A stretch of DNA of 64,000 nt, taken from positions 1 through 64,000 of the forward strand of contig NZ_CP075339.1 in the NCBI RefSeq assembly GCF_024399335.1, given 5' to 3'. This DNA is from Leucobacter aridicollis. Lineage in GTDB: Bacteria; Actinomycetota; Actinomycetes; Actinomycetales; Microbacteriaceae. Position 1 is the first letter of the stretch. Each line of letters opens with the position of its first letter. The notes under the pieces are model-generated. The model was given only the letters and a program-made list of their open reading frames with translations, was not told where the DNA came from and did not search any database. The position numbers and the translations under genes were made by a program. Shown here one piece after another: positions 39,194 to 48,900 of the stretch.

Positions 39194-39939
39194 TTGGCCC
39201 CCCAGAAATCTTGGTCGACACTTGCTGAGCCGCGCGTTGACGAACCCGCTGAGTAGCCCTGCCGTGGTGCCCGGCTTCGACCCGGCACCAGTTGGAAGCG
39301 TAGCGCAGTCTGGCCAATCATGATCACTGACCCGGTTTGCAGTCGCGCCTCGCGGAAGCGCTGCCCCTCGATTTTCGACCCGTTCGTTGAGCCGAGATCG
39401 CGGGCAAGCCCACTGGCGCCATCCCAAATGATCTCGAGGTGCTTGCGAGAAGCTGCGCTGTCAGTGATGCGAATGTCGCAGTCGGAACCACGGCCAACGA
39501 CTGTCGTGCCGCGGCGGAGCTCGTGGCGCTGGCCATCGACATCGATTGCCGCGACCCAGTCGACGCTGCCCTCAACCTGGGTCGCATCGACCTGCAGCAC
39601 GCCACCAGTCAGTGATCCGTCAGACACGATCTCGACGTCTGGATCTCCAAGAAACTGGTAGTTCTGTCGAGCCGCGTGCTTGCGCACAATCTCGCGGAGC
39701 TCGTTCTCAAGGGTGTTGCCGAGACGGATCAGCCTGTCGGCGTCCTGCGGAGATACGCGGACGACGAAGCGGTTCGGGGCGAGTACGCGATCGCGGTCGA
39801 CAACGACAGCTCCGATATCAAGCTCGCGTTTGAGCGCGGAGCCAATCTCAACGGGCTGCACGCCCGAACGGAATGTGCGGGCGAAAGCGCCATTCACGGC
39901 GCGTTCGAGAGAGCGTTCGACGCTGTCGAGAAATCCCAT
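39190..39939 (-). CDS. fhaA: FHA-domain protein FhaA (DUF3662 plus FHA)
   Basis: A 249-residue cytoplasmic protein: DUF3662 domain (MGFLDSVERSLERAVNGAF...; about 1-115) and FHA domain (VVGRGSDCDIRI ... SRKHLEI ... DLGSTNGSKIEG). In mycobacteria it binds phosphorylated MviN and restrains wall synthesis. AAAGGAG precedes the ATG. It is the first gene of the fhaA-fhaB-pstP-rodA-pbpA-pknA-pknB operon; the 168-bp upstream gap shared with tRNA-Leu holds the operon promoter. Confidence 0.95.
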   Translation of the reverse strand: MGFLDSVERSLERAVNGAFARTFRSGVQPVEIGSALKRELDIGAVVVDRDRVLAPNRFVVRVSPQDADRLIRLGNTLENELREIVRKHAARQNYQFLGDPDVEIVSDGSLTGGVLQVDATQVEGSVDWVAAIDVDGQRHELRRGTTVVGRGSDCDIRITDSAASRKHLEIIWDGASGLARDLGSTNGSKIEGQRFREARLQTGSVIMIGQTALRFQLVPGRSRAPRQGYSAGSSTRGSASVDQDFWGAK

Positions 39940-40036
39940 GTCCCGCTCCTTTCAATTCAACCGCACTACGAGCCTTGCGAATTCGCGCAGCAGAGATGAT
40001 CCGCCACGCGGGTAATTCTGCAATAGTGTACTCACT

Positions 40037-40066
40037 TTGTCTTGGATTGCCGTGTGCTGCTAAGCT
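40037..40066 (+). promoter_or_regulatory. Promoter of tRNA-Leu
   Basis: -35 TTGTCT (40037-40042), 18-bp spacer, -10 TAAGCT (40061-40066), about 40 bases upstream of the mature tRNA. Confidence 0.45.
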
Positions 40067-40107
40067 GTACGAGTTGTCCACGCAGCTCATGCGGGGGCGG
40101 CAGACTC

Positions 40108-40191
<84 letters not shown>

Positions 40192-40206
40192 CGAGTATCG
40201 AAGCAT

Positions 40207-40239
40207 AATGACCGAGAATCCTTTGGGTTCTCGGTCATT
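40207..40239 (+). terminator. Terminator after tRNA-Leu
   Basis: AATGACCGAGAA(T)CC pairs with GGTTCTCGGTCATT around TTTG, one bulged base, followed by GTTCGTTTT. Confidence 0.85.
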
Positions 40240-40390
40240 GTTCGTTTTGGCCTGTGAATGGCTCGCGTAGGGCCTATCGTCAAGCAAAGGATTCCCCGCT
40301 TCTCTCCAGTGGCCGCAGGATAGATTTGTCGGACGAGACGGCTGCGCTGACGGCGGGTCATGACCAAGGCTTGAACCGAAAGAACGACGA

Positions 40391-42811
40391 ATGACAGCTG
40401 TTGACGTGAAACGCGGGTTGACCGAGGCGGAGGCAGACGCACGAATGCGTGCGGGCCAGGGGAACGCGTCGCCCGACGGTTCGAGCAGGTCCCTCGGTGA
40501 AATCCTTGCAGCGAACGTCTTCACAGTCTTCAACGGGATCGTGTTTGCCGGCTTTGGAATCTTGCTGGTGCTCGGGCGTTGGCAGGACGCACTGTTCGGG
40601 CTCCCAGCACTCTTTAACACTGTCATCGGGGTTGTGCAGGAATTCAACGCAAAGCGCACCCTCGACAGGCTCGCTGTGATGAACGCGCCGTCGGCCCGGG
40701 TGCTCCGCGACGGTGTCGCACGCGAGATATCTCCTGAACTCGTAGTCCTCGGAGACCTCCTCGTTCTCAGGCCTGGCGACCAAGTGACTGCCGACGCACA
40801 CGTCGTACACACAGATCACGGCGGTCCACGCGGCCTTGAAGTCGACGAGTCGATGCTCACTGGAGAATCAGACCCGATTCGGAAAGCACCTGGAGACGAA
40901 GTGCTGTCTGGCTCGAACGTCGTGGGCGGAAGCGCGCTCGCCGAGGTTGTACAGGTCGGGGCAGACTCCTACGCAGCGAAACTCACGCTTGAAGCCCGAC
41001 GCTTCTCCCTCGTGCGATCCGAGCTTCGCGGGAGTATCGATACGCTCCTGCGCTGGATTTCGTGGGCGCTGATCCCACTGATCCTGATTGTGGTGAACGG
41101 CCAAATGCAGGCATTCGGTGGCTGGGGTGCCGCGATCGCTTCGGGCGCGTGGCGTGAAGCAGTCGTCGGCGCCGTTGCTGCGGTAATCGCGATGGTTCCC
41201 CTTGGGCTCGTATTGATCACGAGCATCGCTTTCGCCGTGAGTGGCCTGAAACTCGCGAAAGACAACGTGCTCATCCAGGAGCTTCCCGCGGTGGAAGGAC
41301 TGGCGCGAGTCGATGCCCTCTGCCTCGACAAGACTGGCACCGTCACGACAGGCGAGATCGTCTTCAACCACGTCGCACAGCTCGCCGAGCGAGCCGGATG
41401 GGAGTCCGTGCTTGGCGCGCTTGGCACTGCGCCCGATGCAAACGGCACTGCACAGTGCCTAGCGGATCCATTCGGTGACTTCCGCACGCCGCGTGTGTGT
41501 GGTGAGATCCCGTTCGATTCTGCGCGAAAGTGGAGCGCGCTCCTCACAGACGAGGCCGACGGGTGCGAGCCCGGCAGTTGGATCTTCGGCGCTCCCGAGT
41601 TCGTGCTCGCGACAACAGATACCGAGGAATCGCGGGACGCGCTGACGCAGGCAGGTGCGATTGCAGAGTCTGGCCTTCGCACGCTCCTCCTCGCCCATTC
41701 GTACGAGCCCGTCGGTGGCGGGGAGCAACCAGAGCTGCCCGGTGGCCTCGTGCCTGTCGCGATCCTGAGCTTTCGCGAGGAGGTGCGCACAGATGCCCTC
41801 GAGACGATGGCGTTCTTTGCGAAGCAGGGCGTGGTTGTGCGCATTATTTCCGGCGACGATCCACGTACCGTCTCGGCCGTCGCCCGAGAAGTCGGAATCG
41901 AGCATGCTGGTGGCGTCGACGCCCGAACACTCCCTGAAGACTTTGACGAGCTCGCTGAGATCCTCGAGCGTGAGCGCGTGTTCGGTCGTGTCACCCCCCA
42001 GCAAAAGCGGGCGATGGTCCACGCGTTGCAGAGCCGCGGCCATGTTGTCGCCATGACTGGTGACGGCGTGAACGACGCGCTCGCCATCAAAGATGCGGAC
42101 CTCGGGATTGCGATGGACACGGCAACTCCCGCCACCAAGGCAGTCGCGCGGCTTGTGCTCCTCGACGGCAGGTTCGACAGGATGCCGGGCGTCGTGGCGG
42201 AGGGTCGCCGCGTGATCGCAAACATTGAGCGCGTGTCGAAGCTCTTCTTGACGAAGACCACATACGCCCTGGCGATAGGCGTGATTTTCGGACTTCTCGC
42301 GTGGGCATTTCCATTCCTGCCACGGCAACTCTCGATCACCGACGGGCTGACGATCGGTATTCCCGCGTTTTTCCTGGCACTCATGCCGAACGCGTCACGG
42401 TACCGGCCCGGTTTCATGAAGCGATCGCTGACATTTGCGGTGCCTGCCGGGATCATCGTCACTGTCGGCATACTTGCGCTTCACCTCGTCGCTCCACGAG
42501 TCGGCGATTTCACTGTCACCGAAATGCAGTCTGCTGCGACGCTCACGCTTGCCGGAATCGCGCTGTGGGTACTCGCTGTCCTCGCCCGCCCAGTTCATCC
42601 GTTCCGCGTGCTCATCGTCCTCTCGATGTATGCGGGCCTTGGGCTCGTTTGGGCCGTGCCGCTCACGCGAGACTTTTTTGCGGTTGCGTGGCTCCCCAAC
42701 GCTCTGGGGCTGCTGGTGCTCACTATCGTCGGCATTGGGATCGTACTGGTTGAGATTCTGCGGGCCTGGCACACACGGCGGATCGAATCGAGTGATGTTT
42801 CATTAACATAA
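40391..42811 (+). CDS. P-type cation ATPase, CtpE-like
   Basis: An 806-residue membrane pump. It has the TGES motif (VDESMLTGES), the phosphorylated Asp in CLDKTGTVTTGE, the hinge DGVNDALAIKDADLGIAM and about ten membrane helices, without N-terminal metal domains or a CPx motif. Length and lay-out resemble mycobacterial CtpE, a calcium uptake ATPase. Calcium as substrate is an inference, though the following surface proteins include Ca-binding SdrD-type repeats. It has its own 150-bp upstream gap after the tRNA-Leu terminator. Confidence 0.88.
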   Translation: MTAVDVKRGLTEAEADARMRAGQGNASPDGSSRSLGEILAANVFTVFNGIVFAGFGILLVLGRWQDALFGLPALFNTVIGVVQEFNAKRTLDRLAVMNAPSARVLRDGVAREISPELVVLGDLLVLRPGDQVTADAHVVHTDHGGPRGLEVDESMLTGESDPIRKAPGDEVLSGSNVVGGSALAEVVQVGADSYAAKLTLEARRFSLVRSELRGSIDTLLRWISWALIPLILIVVNGQMQAFGGWGAAIASGAWREAVVGAVAAVIAMVPLGLVLITSIAFAVSGLKLAKDNVLIQELPAVEGLARVDALCLDKTGTVTTGEIVFNHVAQLAERAGWESVLGALGTAPDANGTAQCLADPFGDFRTPRVCGEIPFDSARKWSALLTDEADGCEPGSWIFGAPEFVLATTDTEESRDALTQAGAIAESGLRTLLLAHSYEPVGGGEQPELPGGLVPVAILSFREEVRTDALETMAFFAKQGVVVRIISGDDPRTVSAVAREVGIEHAGGVDARTLPEDFDELAEILERERVFGRVTPQQKRAMVHALQSRGHVVAMTGDGVNDALAIKDADLGIAMDTATPATKAVARLVLLDGRFDRMPGVVAEGRRVIANIERVSKLFLTKTTYALAIGVIFGLLAWAFPFLPRQLSITDGLTIGIPAFFLALMPNASRYRPGFMKRSLTFAVPAGIIVTVGILALHLVAPRVGDFTVTEMQSAATLTLAGIALWVLAVLARPVHPFRVLIVLSMYAGLGLVWAVPLTRDFFAVAWLPNALGLLVLTIVGIGIVLVEILRAWHTRRIESSDVSLT

Positions 42812-42853
42812 AGAATCAAAATCATGCGTAGTTGAGGTATACGCAAGTGGTTT

Positions 42854-42924
42854 CCATCGCATAGTGTGTGTAACAAATGTGCAGGCTTGCCATCGGCAAG
42901 CAGGTGAGTAGAACTGAGCGATGG
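42854..42924 (+). promoter_or_regulatory. Structured leader of the first giant surface protein
   Basis: A hairpin GCTTGCC-ATC-GGCAAGC (42885-42901) lies inside a longer potential helix CCATCGC (42854-42860) / GCGATGG (42918-42924). The downstream arm runs into the ribosome site (GATGGGGAC). The hairpin also contains a second CCATCG (42890-42895) complementary to the same CGATGG, so alternative pairings are possible. The class is unrecognised; a role in translation control is inferred. Confidence 0.45.
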
Positions 42925-42931
42925 GGACAAC

Positions 42932-45900
42932 GTGGGGCGTTTTGAGAAAGCGAAAAGATCGGGCACTCGCGGCGTAGCACTCGCGATCGGTGCCGCGCTC
43001 ACCGTTGGCATGGCAGTCACAGCCCCACAGGCAGCAAGTGCTGCCGAGACCTCGGCGGTGCTGGAAGTCAAGAAGACTGCATCGGCCACGGAGCTCAAGC
43101 CCGGTGAGACGATGGAGTATCGCATCGAGGTCGGTTGCTCGTCGATCACCGACCTGGGCTGCCGCGACGCAGTGCTCTCAGACCTCATTCCTGCTGAGTT
43201 CGAGATCATCCCTGGCAGCGTCGCGGTCTCGAACGTCTCTGCCGCCCCGCCCGTCGTTGACGGCAACCAGGTGACGGTCACATTCACCGAAGAGCTTGGT
43301 GACGGCACCATCGGACTCACCGACAACACTGACGGCGTCATTACGATCCAGGTGAAGCTGCGCGAGGACTTGGAATACGAAGAGCCCGCGAAGCCGATCG
43401 TGAATACCGCCACCCTCAACGCGGACAACGCCGAGCAGGTCTCGGACAACGCCACGGTCACACCAATTGTGGATCTCGACCTGCGCACGACGGTCGAAAA
43501 ATCCTTCAACCCGAAGGCTGGCCAGGCCAAGCCCGGCCAGCAGACACAGCTCACGGTTACTGGCACCAACACCTCGAACGCTGGCGTCGACGCCCTCTCG
43601 CTCACTGACCCCATCGACCCGACGGCAACGCCCAATCCGTTCGACTACCTCGAGATCACCGCGATGGAGACCCTCACATTCCCCGAGGGCGCCACAGATA
43701 CGGCAACAGTTGAATACTTCATCGACGGGAACTGGGTACCGTTCGAACTGAAGTCGAGCGACATGCCCCACGCTCCGCCAAGCGCAGACGCGAAGGGCGT
43801 ACGAGTCACCTTCCACGCAGCAGATGGTTCAAAGATTCCCGTGAATGCGGGCGGCGGCTTCACACTGAACCTCGAACAGCGCGACGCCGTCGCTGAGCTC
43901 ACCGAGACGACACAGGTTCTCAACGACGTTCAGAGCGAGGTCACCCTCGGCGACGAGAACAAGACCGCCGAGAATGAAGCCGACTACACGATCGCTGTCG
44001 AAGACCTTTCCGTCGGCGCGGCCAAGGAATTCGACACCGACGAGCTGCTTGCCGGCGAGACGACGGGTGTCACAATCTCAGGCACAAACACCAGCCTCGT
44101 CGACCTCGAAACCCTCACGATCCGAGAGCCAGCCACCGGCGTGTTCGGCGAGGTCGACGGGACGAAAATGCTCGAGTTCACCGGCTTCACGAGCACCGTC
44201 CAGTTCCCGAGCGGGGCCACGGGCGGCGAACTCACGCTGGAGTACATCGCCTCTGACGGCACGACACAGTCTGAGACCTTTACCCTGCAGGACGGGCAGC
44301 CGTTCCCAGAACTTCCAGGTGACTTCAAGTCGCTGAACTACTTCGAAGTCACATTCACCTCCCCGGCTCCCGGCTCGATCACCTCGGGCGGTTCGAGCGA
44401 GATCAAGTTCGATGTCGTGGCAACCGAAGACTCGGAGCCAAATGCCCAGGTTGTCAACGAGATTGCAGTCACCGGAACCAACGAGAACGGCGAAGCAAAC
44501 AACGACGCCGACGACACGCTGACCTTCGCGGAGCAGCACCTTGAACTCGAGACCGTCAAGAAGGTCAACCCCGGCGAGATGTGGGGCTACAAGGGCGAGA
44601 CGGCCACAGTGCAGCTGCCGACGACCCTGAAGAAGCCCGAGTCGAACGCAAACGCGCACCACATCGTCATCACTGATCCTGCGCTGACCGACCCGAGCGA
44701 CCCCGACAGCGCTCCAGTGAGCTCTTCGTTCTGGGACTCATTCCAGCCTAAGCAGATCACTAAGACCGACGTGCCAGCGGGCGCAACGCTCACCATCCGC
44801 TACTACGACAAGGTCGATGGCGCATGGAAGGTCCTTGAAGGTGCCGAGAACATCGTCGGTGCCACGAGCTTCTCGATGACGATCCCCGAGGAGCTCCGTG
44901 ATCGCATCGGCGGCCTCCAGTTTGACTTCGCGAACGAGGACCCTGGTTTCGCACCAGGAAACACAGTGCAGCCAAACTTTGCGTCCGAGCTCAAGGAAGG
45001 CCTTCCCGCTGTCGAGGCTCCAGGCGGTCAGCACGAGATCGTCGAGAACTGCTCGGCATCAGTCGCGACCGGCGGAGTCGGCGTCGAGCCTGGCGTCTCG
45101 CCCGAGAGCTGCAACGAAGTGCAGATCAACAACCCAATTATCGGCGTGCATGATCTGCTCGAGAAGCGGTGGATTGATCCCGCCGATCAGATCCTGCCGT
45201 CGCGTTCGGGTGCGCACGCCACATCGCGCCTGTACTGGTCGACAGGTGGACGCACAGGCGTTGACCAGATGGTTATTTCTGACTCCCGCCTCGCACCGGG
45301 CGGCGTCTTTGACCCTGCCGCTGGTCCGAGTGACGCCATCGAGAAGAGCGTCTACAACGCGCTCAACCTGGTAAAGATCAAGGCGATCACGCCCGAGCTC
45401 GATCCGTCGCTCAAGTGGGACCAGGTTGCCGACGTGCAGCTCTGGAACTCCTCGACAGGCACGTGGGACACCATTTCTGCTGCCGCGGGCAAGCTGCCAT
45501 TTGTTGGCAGCGTACCTGAGCTTGCGCTCACCCCTGCTGAGCAGGTCTCGACCACAGCGGTGCGACTCATCTTCGAAGAGAATGCCGCCGCACGCGAGGC
45601 GTCGAGCGACCCGCTGGCCCCTGCCGTTGGTTCAGGCGTTGCGAAGACCAACAGCGCGAGCCCGATCTCGGAAGGCGTGCGTTCGCTCGACCTCGAGTGG
45701 GAGCTTCGCGACTCAAAGCGCTCTCCCGCGGGTGAGCCAGTACTGGGAACCGAGATCTTCAACACTGAGACCGAAGGCGATGTGAACAACATCGCGAGCG
45801 GTACCTCTGTTGATGGTGATGGAACCGTGCTTGGTCACGACGACGACGGTGACATCATCTCGATCATCGACAGGCCCGTCACTGTGACCCTGAACAAGGG

Positions 45901-48900
45901 GTGGGCAGGCGGCGCGCTCGGGGTGCCCCCCACGGATGTTCCACAGGATCAGTACCCGACGAGTCGTGTCACTCTGGTCGCAAAGAACACCTCGGTGACC
46001 CAGCTCGAACAGCTCGACATTATTGACGCGGGCCCCGGGGGCGCAGACCCATTCGATGTGTTCAATGTCAGCCGCATCGTGTCGGCCTCGAACAATGTCG
46101 CGGGAGCAGACCCCGACAAGACCGTCGTGGTGCTCACGGACGCCGCTGGGGTTGAAACCCGACTTGCGCCGGGACAGGCCGTCGCGCTTGCCGATACTGC
46201 TGCCGGGCGTGAAACTCTCGCCAGCACGGTCAAGGTGCAGCTACATCACGAAGGAAAGGCCGACGCTGAGGGAAACACGAACTCGATCCTCAGTAACGCA
46301 ACTTCCACGCTCGTCATGGACCTGCAACTGCGAAAGACGCACCGTGACGGCGGGGCGCCAGTCACGACAGTCGATTCGCCGGTCAAGAACGGCGCGATTG
46401 CGCTCGCCTGCGATCTCTGCGGTCTCCCGAGTGCACCGACCGGATCGCACGCGGAGGCGGAGGATGACGCGCAGATCAAGCTCGACACATTCGACATCGC
46501 CGTGCAGACGACAAAGGGATTCGCGCCCGACCAGCAGCTCGTCGAATACATCCGCGGTGAACCCGAGTACGACGCTGAAGAGTGGGATGCGATTCAGATG
46601 AACCTCACCGCGCGCCCGACTGGTTCGGGCCGCGTGGACAAGCTTGTCGTGACGGACTCCGGCGAGAACCGCGTTGCGGGTCAGGCCTCAGCAAAGAGCT
46701 TCTGGAACGCCTTCAGGTTCGTCGGGTTCACGGGCGATACCCTCGCTGTGCCGGCGCCGATCACCCACGTGCAGGCCGAGGTGCTCTATGGAGACTTCAG
46801 CGAACAGGCCGGAAACCGACTGAACTTCACGCCGCAGGGAGCGGGCTGGGTCGCAGGGTCAGACGTTCCGGTTGCTGCCACTGGCGGCAAGATCGACGGC
46901 GCCCGCGCTGCGCTGTTGGCAAACGTCGCAGACGCCGACTTCGACAAGATCCGCGGCATTCGACTGACCTATACGCGTGTGGGTGCTGCAGATGCTCGCG
47001 TTGCCTTCGAGAACCCCGCGAACCCCGAAGTCAAGATTTCGCTTGATGTGAAGCGCCGCGCGTATCTTGTTTCAACTCCGACAGAGCCTGTGCCGAGTTC
47101 AGGGGCCGCGATCAGCGCTCCCGGTGAGCCGGCAAACGCGCCAGGTGGACTCTTCAACAACACCGTGGACGCTGACACCGAGAGCTTCGTAAAGCAGTCG
47201 GGGGGTTCCGGGCCCATGCTGACAGCTCACGACGATGCGACAGCTCGAGTCACCTATCTGTCTGACGGCATTGAGGTCGCAGTCGAGAAAACCCCGGTCG
47301 GCGCCCAGCGCCCAGGCGAGGTTATTCCCTTCAAGCTGAAGACGACGAACACGTCAAAGCGTTCGACTGATCCGGACGAGAATGAGGAGAGCGGCATTCT
47401 GGATCCGTTCATCATCGACTACTTCCCGGTTGCCGATGGCAAGCCGCAGCTCGTCTTCGATCCCGACATGGATCCTGAGAAGTACTTCAGCTTCGAGCTC
47501 ACCAACCCGCTGTACCCGTCAGCTACGAAGGTGATGCCGATCGACCCTGCCAAGATCACCGTCACCTTCCTTGACGAGACCCTCGAAGGTCCGGCAGCGC
47601 CAGGCGACGAGATCTTCGGTGTGAAGTTCGAGTTCCCACAGGGCACGGTGATGTACCCCGAAGAGGCCTACACCATCACCGCGAACATGATGTTCCGTCC
47701 AGGTCTGGTCGCCGGTTCAGAGAACGCGGTGACGAACAGATTCGCCGTGGTGTCGCCGCATCAGAACTTCAACAGCTGCAATTTCGCGTCTGAGCATGAA
47801 AGCAAGGAGTGCTGGGCCGACACTGAGGTGTACCCGACTGAGTCGGGCGCGCTGCGTGGGAAGAAGTACGTGCGTGCCAACGACACCGAGCTTGGGATCG
47901 CCGACGTGCCAAACCCGGCCGCTGGCCGCGAGTGCCAGCCTCAGTTCGCCGAGGAGTACTCGTTCAGCAACTGTGTTCCGGTGACCAAGCCATTGGGTAA
48001 GGAGACCTGGCGCGAGGAGCTGCAGAACACGGGCACGCTGCCGATGGATACCGTCGTGACGATCGACTCGCTTCCGCGCGTTGACGACCAGGGTGCCATC
48101 GTGTTGCTGCCACGCAAATCTGAGTGGCAGCCTGCGTGGATCGGGAACTCGGCGATCGTGAGCGACACCGCGCCCGATGGGCAGAGATACCGCGACGACG
48201 TCACATTCACGCAGTTCTACTCGAGTTCTGCTGGCGCAGCATGCACGGCAGACCTGAAGCCGAGCGAGGCGGTGCAGTGCGACGGTTTCTGGCAGCCCCT
48301 CACCGCAAGTGTGGACCCGGCGACAGTGTTGCACGTGAAGACGGTATTCGACTTCACTGCGAAGCCGCTGGCACCTGGCGAGCGCCTCGCATACACATTT
48401 GAGACGCGCACCCCCGCGCAGTCTCCAAAGATGACCGCTGACACCGTCGCGTGGAACTCGATTGCTGTCGGTGGGCAAACTGTCGGTGGCGACGGGCGCA
48501 CATCAAGCGTTCTCCCCACCGAGGGCATTCGCGTTGGCGTCTCCCTCGCAACGGGCCCGCTTGCCGTGGAGAAGCTCGTCACTGGACCAGGTGCCGAGTT
48601 CGCCCCCGACGAGTTCCAGGTTGAGGTCCTGTGCACGGTTCCCGCACGCGAGGGCGCGGCTGCAGTCACGCTTGACCCGATCTCGGTCACCGTCCCGGCC
48701 GGCGAGGTCGTGACGCTCGACGAGCAGTTCCCGTGGGGCGCTGAGTGTGAGCTGCGCGATGTTCAGGGCGCGAACGGCGAGACTTCCTCAGAAGCCGTCA
48801 AGGTGACCGTTGGCGCGGATGAGACCACGCCCGTCGCGACCCTGACAAACACCTACGAGGTTGGGTCGTTCGAGATTCAGAAGCAGGTTGAGGGCGCTGA

